64,000 nt of DNA from Pseudoscleropodium purum (lineage: Eukaryota; Streptophyta; Bryopsida; Hypnales; Brachytheciaceae), in contig OZ017799.1 in NCBI GenBank assembly GCA_963969395.1, forward strand, positions 12,402,501-12,466,500. Direction: 5' to 3'. The notes beneath the pieces were generated by a model. It was not told the DNA's origin and did not search any database. It was given only the letters and a program-made list of their open reading frames with translations. Every line of letters starts with the position of its first letter. The first letter of the stretch is position 1. This document shows positions 56,590 to 64,000 of the stretch, in pieces. A program made the position numbers and the translations under genes.

Positions 56590-57602
56590 TTAGTGCAATT
56601 AAGTTTGTGCCATTAACTGATCTACTACATGAATTTGGAAACAGTTATAAGCACTCAACACAAACGATGAAGATTTCTACTTCCATGTTATCATTTCTAG
56701 TCTTCCGATCAAGCCGCAAGCATTGAGCCTTAATTACTAACGGTTTCTGCCATATCCATCCATTTGTAGATTATAAACACTACCTCAATTCAAAAGATTG
56801 TCTTGGTAAATTTTTTTTAACTTGGACCTACTTTTTGTATGAAAATTTTCATAAAAGATTCCTCAATTTGACTTATTTGGATAATTGCAGCGCTTGAACA
56901 ATCATGGACACTAGCATATGCTACATGCTTGTGAACATCAATTCAACTTTTTAGTAGCAAAGTAGACTTCCTTGTGTATTGTTTCACATGCATTCTTTTT
57001 TATAATACATTGAGAGATTGAAAAACGTATTATTATAAAGCCAAGAAGGGTACTTTCAGTAGTAGGATGAGCATGAATAAAGAGTTTTTCTTTAATGGTA
57101 AGTGCAATTAGCTAAGCCACATGGATTTAGAAAAGTCTAATATTATGATGAAATAACCAATTATAATAAACTATTTATATTAAGATTTTATGAACTAGTG
57201 AAATATTAAAGGAAAGGAGGTGGTATACTCTCTTGGGAAGATAAATTGGGGGTATTTTTTAAGTATCCTAATCATTAAGTCTCTCTCTTTTTAGAGATAT
57301 TGATCACTTGAAGCAATTCTAATCAATCTTCCAAAAAAGAAAGAGAAAGATGTATCTAATCAAAGTTGTTTTAACTTTTTTTGAACCTTTGTGGAATTAG
57401 TTGTGAATTTTAAAACTCATCTTCATGTGTATATTTGTATTCCTAAAGGGCAAAAAAATCCAAATGAATGACTACTTGTCCTCAAATGTCATACCAATGT
57501 TAATTTGGGGAATTGTAACATCTGTAGATAAGGATAACAATTGCATCAAAAGTTTGTAAATGACTCATACATTCTCCTTTGGATTGAATAATGGTGAATT
57601 TT
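56590..57602. other. Duplicated AT-rich flank
   Basis: Matches 22492-23495. No gene. Confidence 0.5.
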
Positions 57603-57898
57603 GTTAAAATGGTGGTATTTCGTTAATTTGGCGGTTTTAGCAATTCAGATTGCATAATCTGAAGTGTTTTTTTTGTACTAGAATCTATACTAGTTCTAGA
57701 TTTTTGAAATCTACATTTCTCCTAAATATCTGAAATCTATACCAATCCTAGATTTTTCAAACTGCTTGGTCTAATATCTATATTTGTTCTAGATTTTGAA
57801 ATCTGAAACTGACCTAGATGTTAGCAATGTATACTTGTCCTAGATGTCAAGATGTAAAAATGGCATTTGGAATACCACCAATTTAACAAAATTCTCTA
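57603..57898. mobile_element. Foldback MITE with GAATTTTGTTAAA ends
   Basis: Left GAATTTTGTTAAAATGGTGG and right CCACCAATTTAACAAAATTC. Absent at the corresponding place in unit A (about 23495). The interior has several TCTAGATTTTTGAAATCT-like short repeats. Confidence 0.75.
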
Positions 57899-58363
57899 TA
57901 ATAGCAATGGTTGTTTAATTGGAAAAAGAGTTAGAATTGGATTGGGTAAGATAAATGCATCAAAAATCAATCTTATGAGAACTAAGCACTATAGGCATGC
58001 AAGAAAATTCATGAATTTTTTGCACTATTGCACATTATTTGAAGAGAAATGCAACAATTTGTGTGAATTTTAGAAGCAAAATGAATTGGTTATAAATTTT
58101 TTTACTTGCAAATTGTAAGAGGATACTTAAGAGCACCCTACTTGAGTCCAAAATCCATTTGTTGCATATTATATATTATATAAATAAATTCATAATATTA
58201 ACGCATGGCCCAAATAACAAGTTAAATTTTTTTTAAACCTACCAAATATAAAAAATATTGTCTCCTTACAAAACCACCACCTCCATATTACTTGATTACT
58301 ATGATTGAATCTACTCATTATCCAAAATAGTCCTCAACTTTACCATATTGGATTTTTACTCAG

Positions 58364-58609
58364 TAGAAGATTCTGGGGCCTTCGGAAGCCTACCGATTAT
58401 CACAGCGTGTGAATGCAGAGAACAAGTTTGGTGCAGCGGAATGATGTGGCCAAAACCCTGCCACGTCATTGCCCCCAAAAAATTTCAACTTTTTTTTGGC
58501 ATTTGAAGAATAAATTTTTTTTGGATAGTGGGTCGTTCCCTCCTCTACGAGGAACAGTTGCAAGGGAATAGGCCCGAAACAGGCTTCCAGAGCACCCTAA
58601 AATCTTCTA
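58364..58609. mobile_element. MITE with TAGAAGATT ends, second copy
   Basis: TAGAAGATTCTGGGGCC at the left, AAAATCTTCTA at the right, interior as in 39969-40193. The unit A sequence (TACTCACAATTTTGG, about 23940) lacks it. Confidence 0.75.
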
Positions 58610-59150
58610 ATGCATTTCAATTTTGGATTTTATGATGCTTCATTTTTTTTCAAGAATAAAGGTCATCCATACATTCTATATGATATAGTTTAATCTAGTT
58701 CTCTTAGTACTACAACATTCAAGAATGCAAACAATCATCACTTATTCAAATCCCAACTTTGTATTTTATGAAGTACCAAGTTAGGTTGCAAACATATGAA
58801 AGAAATAGGTATTTTATATCTATTCTATTAAGGACAAAGTGTCACAATTTCATCTATTACATAGAGTTTCACATTTTTTAGTTGCTCTTACTAAACCCTG
58901 ATGACTTTGTTAAAGCTTCTTAGTAAAACCTTGCAAATTAATGAAACCTTTTAGTGTCATTGCATTACAATGGGATTTGTTCTAGCTTGCAATTAATCAT
59001 GTTGCAAAGAATGGTAAATGTAGCTAGTCACCTTGTAATGTTCAAAGCAAGCATCTTCAAAACCAAAGCCCTAATTAATGTAAAGGATATTAAAGACCTA
59101 ATCCTTGACTACCCCATATTAGCAATGACAACTCACTCTACTAACACACT

Positions 59151-60360
59151 ATATTAGGGTGATTACAAAAAAGACCTATACTTTTTTGCATCATATTCAA
59201 AGTAACGGAGTTGTTTTCTGCTAAAACTTTTGAATGTAGAATCCAATGAACTTGAAATTTTATTGGAGATGGATAACTAGATTGTAATCATATCCTTTAT
59301 ATTTTAGAAATTAAAAAAATCATTTTATATTTCAAAGTCAATTTTTTTGATTTGCCACACTTTGAGGTTTAGGGGATTTTTAGTATTGCAAAGTACCCAA
59401 AATTAATGAGGTAGAGTTGAAATTTTTGTGGAGCTAAAATTGTTTGAATCGTAAGGGTTTCACCATGGTTTCTTTTATTGAATAGAAAGAGTTTTTTTTG
59501 TGTCTTGCAAGCTACTAGAAAAGAATTCTAAAAAATTTTAGGATTAACTTTTTGGACATCCAATAATTTAACTATAAATTCTCAAAAGTGTTTAATTAGT
59601 TGCATCCAAATTTGATTTGAGACTCTTCATAAAAGAAATTGAATATTCTAGTCAAGAATAAGTAGGACTCAGTTATGTGAACTACACATAATGATGAGGT
59701 GTATTTTTTTTAAGCCCTAAGTCTTCTCTTCATTCCAATTTTTTTTTGCACTTATTTTCAATATTTTTTCATTTTCTCACTTGATCATCTATAAACAAAG
59801 TTTTTCTATTCAAATTATGATAGGTTCAATTAAAATTCAAAGCCACATTGTAAAAAAAAAACTTGTTGCTTTTATGGTTTAGAATGTTTTAAACTTCAAA
59901 TTCAAGCTCTGAATTTGGATTAAAAAAACATTTGAGATCATCACATATGAGATTTCATATTGAATTTCACCATTTTCATCTCTTTATTCATTTAATTTTG
60001 AGGTAAAAAACAAATATATTGTAGAAATATTTTCCATCTCTAGACTACAACCATGACAGATTATCTATCAATGCATTAAGGTAAGCTATTTTTTATTATT
60101 TATTTTTGTTGTTGTTGTCTTTTTATTTTTAGTAATTTTTTTGTGTTTTTGTGTATGTTTTTTTTGTTACATTGAGATCTCTTGGACCGTAAGTGCCCTA
60201 GTTGCATTCTTTGTACCGTTGGAAAGCTCTTAGCAAGGATAGGTGCATGGACTTTGTTTTGTGGTATTCCAACCTATGGCATCAAAGGTATTGAATTTTG
60301 AAGCTTTTAAGAATTAAAAAAATGAAAAAATTACTTTTACTTTCATTTCGACTATGGCAA
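59151..60360. other. AT-rich intergenic DNA
   Basis: No gene; long T and A runs around 60.1 kb. Confidence 0.4.
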
Positions 60361-60788
60361 TGGTACAAAGGACACTAGAAAATTATATTTACTTTATTTT
60401 GACTATGGCAATGGCACATGGCACACTAGTTGAAATTGAAAATGTAAGCAACCTCCAAATAAGATCACATTGCTTTGCAACATCTACTTCAAGATGCTTA
60501 TACTCAAAGAGATCATAATGCTAAGTGAAGATTTCCATGTAACCAACCAATTAATGAGGTTCATCAATAGTTAGCAACCATATAACATCAATTTTTCACA
60601 ATCTATTAAAACAAATCACCATATATACAAAGACTTGAAGTGCCATTGTATATATACATATTAACAAGATTTTGATATTTATTTATTAATATCAAAGATA
60701 ATTTAGAAATTCTTCTAGCAAAGATTCAATATTGAAGGTGTCGAAATAGGAAAACCTTCAACTTACATATGCTACCACTAAAATTATA

Positions 60789-62042
60789 CTATATAGGGAA
60801 GCACTTCTGCACTTGGAATAGGTAGTTGGAAGATTGAATATCAAATTTTTCTCCCTTCCAATACTTAAATGTTACAACCAAGGCCCAAATATATCCTACT
60901 AAATTCAACCAAGCTACTGGAAATACCAAACATGTTTCTAAAATGTGTCTATACTTCAAATGCCATGTAATTCCATGGATTCCTCCAAAAATAAAACTCA
61001 CCTCAAAAAGTATAATAAGTACTATGAATGTTCTACTCAAAGACTTTAGAAAGTTGACAATGAAGTAAGCACCCACCGCTAATAGAATCCCACATGCAAT
61101 TGATACTCCAAGCATGAATCTACCTCTTGTTCTGTATTTGAAATCTTGTATCTTCTTGCATCCTTCGGTGAACTTTGCTTCTTCTTCAGGAAGCAAGTAA
61201 AGAAGGAGGGTCTATGACCTACGCTTGCAAAATTATGAAGGACACCTTTCATAAGAATCACCATGTTTAAAAGACAAGCAATGGCTTCTATTGGACTCAC
61301 TCAAAGTCCTTATATACAATGAACTACAACCCCATACATGTAGCCTATAGCTTGTGCACTTGCAATAGCTATACCCAAGCTCAAGTGACCTTGAAGGAAT
61401 TTGAGTTCATCATATGGCGGAAGCACATTTGATCTCAACAATGCAAGTTGTCCATGTCGTGTAAGTTAGACATTGAATTGTTCATAATTTACTACTTTAG
61501 GCCCACTTACTAACAAGTTCCTCTGAAAGATCTCCCACCATTATTTTATCCTCAAAGGCATTGAAATTGTGAATCTCCTTATGAATATCCGGAGTTAAAT
61601 TCACAACAACATCACAACTTGAGATGATCTTGATGTGGGATTTGCTCCAAAGATAGAGTGGAGCAATTACATCATTTCCAAGTGCTTCATGAAGGTTGGC
61701 CTACATTGCGACACCATTCACCATGGACCCAAGCACAATCCATGGAATAGACAAAGGATACAAGGTAGCTGCGATAAATGATGAAAGAAGGTTTTCTATT
61801 GCAGTCCTTCTATCACTTGCCTTTCCAGTTCCCCAAACATCCGTAGTCAAAGCAACCAAGGTGACAATGAAACCCCACATAGTTGTCTACAAATATCGTG
61901 CATATTGTCTTCTAATGCACTCTACAGGGCATGTATTACAAGGTCCATCTTTGTCGCTTTGTGCATACACCACACACCAGAAAGTTGCAATTGAAATTAA
62001 GAGAAGAATTGAGTGAACTAGATCCACACGTCTCCACATCAT
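60789..62042 (-). pseudogene. Membrane-protein gene E
   Basis: Homologous to copy D, closest to B. From the ATG at 62042: YAQSDKDGPCNTCPVECIRR, then QYARYL and a TAG at the Trp codon also stopped in copy B. There are more stops (after VNGVAM; in the NV-stop-LTRHGQ region) and a frameshift near 61195. The last 135 codons are open (LPEEEAKFTEGCKKIQDFKY to the end) and contain three of the membrane spans. There is no full-length product. Confidence 0.8.
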
Positions 62043-62523
62043 TCTTTGAAGATAATTTAGAAACAACCTAAAAGAATGAAAGAGACACACTTAGAAGTTA
62101 GTTAGACACACTTAGAACTTCTAGCCATAATCTTGTTGAACTAAGTTGTATCAATTGGCATGCAAACATTCAAGAAAAAGGGACGCATTTGTAACGCATA
62201 ACAACACCCCTCCTTTGAACACCAAATCCACCATGTTATAACTAATTATTACTCAGTCTAACTAGTCCTCCTTTACTGCTCCTTTACTACTGCTCCTTTA
62301 CTACTACTCTATTAGATCACGTAACCATTTCCATGGTGGACTCATGTGTCCACAACGAGGCACCTTAGCTTATTTAATTGACAAAGAACATCATCTACAC
62401 GGGCTCATCGCTCAAAGCAGGAATGCTTCGACTCCACAAAGGAGCTGGTGAAGGCATGGCATTGCATATCATGCGCAAGAATCTAGACGCAGAACAGGAC
62501 AGTGTGCAAATTAAAGAGTCTGG

Positions 62524-63199
62524 CACTAGTGCAGAAGGGTGGTTGAAATGACATGTTGAAATGACATTTCTCAAAAAAATGTCATTTCAACCATGCTACT
62601 GAAAATTTGGTAGATTTTAGAAGAATTATTGATCCCAATATGTTTGTTTCGATCAAAAATGAAGTTAATGTCATTTTGTGCAACAAATTTGGTAGATTTT
62701 AGAAGAAAATATTATCCCATAACAATTGTCATGGAGAAGACAAGCAATAGAAATAAATAACTCGAGTAGGTTATCTATGAACATGTAAATTACTTTCAAA
62801 AAATATGGAAGTGATGAAAGGTACATATGTCTAAACAACATAGATTATTAGAAAGTAGAATCTACATTTTTAAAGATTTAGCAAAATAAAATCTATAATT
62901 TCGGGGGATTTTGAGAAGTAGAATCTACATCTTTTGAAGATTTTCGGAAGTGAAATCTACATTTTTAAAAGATTTTTGAAAGGAAAATCTACATTTTTTG
63001 AAGATTTAGAAAAATAAAATCTACTTATTTGATAGATTTTGAAGAACTAAAATGTACACTATAAATATGTTGAAATGACATAAAAAAAAATGACATTTTA
63101 AATGACATTTGGATGTCATTTCAACCACCTTTGCAGGTGGCTTAAATGACATCCAAATGTCATTTAAAATGTCATTAAATCCTGTGTTCTGCACTAGTG
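62524..63199. mobile_element. 676-bp CACTA element with internal 40-bp repeats
   Basis: Perfect 13-bp inverted ends CACTAGTGCAGAA and TTCTGCACTAGTG. The flank TGG/TGA is close to a 3-bp duplication, and the homologous site in unit B reads GTCTGGGAGTAG without insertion. Subterminal AAATGACATTT repeats occur at both ends. At 62850-63045 about five copies of a unit like AAGTAGAATCTACATTTTTG plus AAGATTT are arranged in tandem. Non-autonomous. Confidence 0.85.
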
Positions 63200-63539
63200 T
63201 GAGAGTAGCTAGGTAGCAACTTCACTTCTTCTCAAAGATCAGCTCGAGCTCGCAACCCTTCACCGCAAGCAAGAATAGCATCCACATCCACGGAGCTCCC
63301 AATGCATACGTCGGAGCTCCCGCATTGCACTTGTATGGAGCTGGTGGTAGAAGTAGAATGATTCAAGGCGCTCGATATTGAAGCAACTTGCGGATACTGG
63401 AACTGATATGGAGCTGCACCACCTCAACGACAGAGAGTCCAGAATATGATACGGATGACCAAAGGATAGCCGCTACTGCAAGGACATGTAGAACAGTGGT
63501 TCTGAAGGAGATACGAAGCCAAAGCCTAGAATTGCAACA

Positions 63540-64000
63540 CAAGTGAGAGTCGGCTACAAAAAATGCGCACTTATTCATGCGTTCTCCACAACTCTCAAGC
63601 ACTGATTTTACCGACAATTTGGAGATCTACAGTACCATTTTGTGTTAAAGTAATCACACGCATAATAACAGAGATGAAAGTAGGTTTTAATATATTAATA
63701 ATGAATAATAATATTGTGTACATCACAGGAAGAGGAGAGTTTATATATAATCTGAATAGGTACGATTGCCTATTACTCTTAGGGTGCGACTCTACAGTTA
63801 CATTGTTACAGTACATCTATGACCCATGCTAAGCTAACTTAGTAAGACTGATATAATCTAACATTTTGTTCTCAGATCTGGAGGTTGTGGACAAGTGGGG
63901 GCAAGTGAAGACAAGTGGCAGATGTACAGAATACTTGGTCTTAGACTGCCTGGAAACTTTACCGATTGTTGACAATGGTAGATATCCTTGGATTCTCTTC
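63540..64000 (+). promoter_or_regulatory. Conserved unit module, copy E, interrupted by a solo LTR
   Basis: GCGCACTTATTCATGCGTTC, CCGACAATTTGGAGATCTAC and CCATTTTG, then the LTR, then TTTTGTTCTCAGATC, CTGCCTGGAAACTTTACCG and the end of the window within CTTGGATTCTC. Confidence 0.55.
63643..63863 (-). mobile_element. Solo LTR, probably copia type
   Basis: 221 bp from TGTTAAAG to TCTAACA, with TG...CA ends and a perfect 5-bp target duplication TTTTG (63638-63642, 63864-63868). Read on minus it begins TGTTAGATTATATCAG and contains a TATATATAAAC box, as in an LTR promoter. The empty site is seen in unit B (about 31418). Confidence 0.85.

Larger units (their letters stand above)
53600..59150. repeat. 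Unit D flank, paralogous to 20.39-24.47 kb
   Basis: Collinear with the flank of gene A but about 1.4 kb longer. The extra length is accounted for mainly by five insertions found only here: 53701-54432, 55365-55494, 57603-57898, 58364-58609, and small indels. Confidence 0.8.

Overview
The window is nuclear DNA of a land plant, probably a seed plant with a large, repeat-rich genome; I cannot place it further. The evidence is an AT-rich background with very low gene density, plant-type hAT and CACTA transposons, many small inverted-repeat elements (MITEs), a copia-type solo LTR, and pieces of a gene for auxin-binding protein 1 (ABP1). No rRNA, tRNA, CRISPR or bacterial-style operon was seen.

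Backbone: a family of multi-pass membrane-protein genes occurs five times, all on the minus strand: A (8.9-9.5 kb and 19.2-20.1 kb, split by an insertion), B (29.3-30.5), C (41.1-42.6), D (52.1-53.4) and E (60.8-62.0). Only D is an open gene (413 codons). Each copy is followed to its right by a conserved module of about 250 bp; three more copies of that module lie at 6.5, 7.1 and 45.8 kb. Units A and D also share an ABP1 exon and several kb of flank. B and E share a stop codon and flanks. The order (A-B) C (D-E) implies a block duplication with an offset of about 31-33 kb.

Mobile DNA: gene A is interrupted by a 9.74 kb hAT-superfamily element (9484-19225) bounded by inverted ends and an 8-bp target duplication (one or two mismatches). 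It carries a decayed hAT transposase on the minus strand (BED-like finger, DUF659-like domain, dimerisation region, long acidic/basic tail). It also carries a protein-kinase-like gene on the plus strand, nearly intact apart from four stop codons. A second, more decayed kinase copy (3.2-4.7 kb) runs in the same orientation into a degenerate copy of the same element end (5.6-5.73 kb), so the kinase looks like a resident part of the transposon. Islands rich in GGACGG/CCGTCC motifs sit at both element ends and upstream of both genes. Two short elements (19320-19544, 34878-35148) are internal-deletion derivatives of the same element. A related MITE (41647-41923) interrupts gene C.

The rest is AT-rich DNA with at least fifteen further MITE or foldback elements. 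Many can be dated relative to the duplications because one paralogous unit has them and the other does not.
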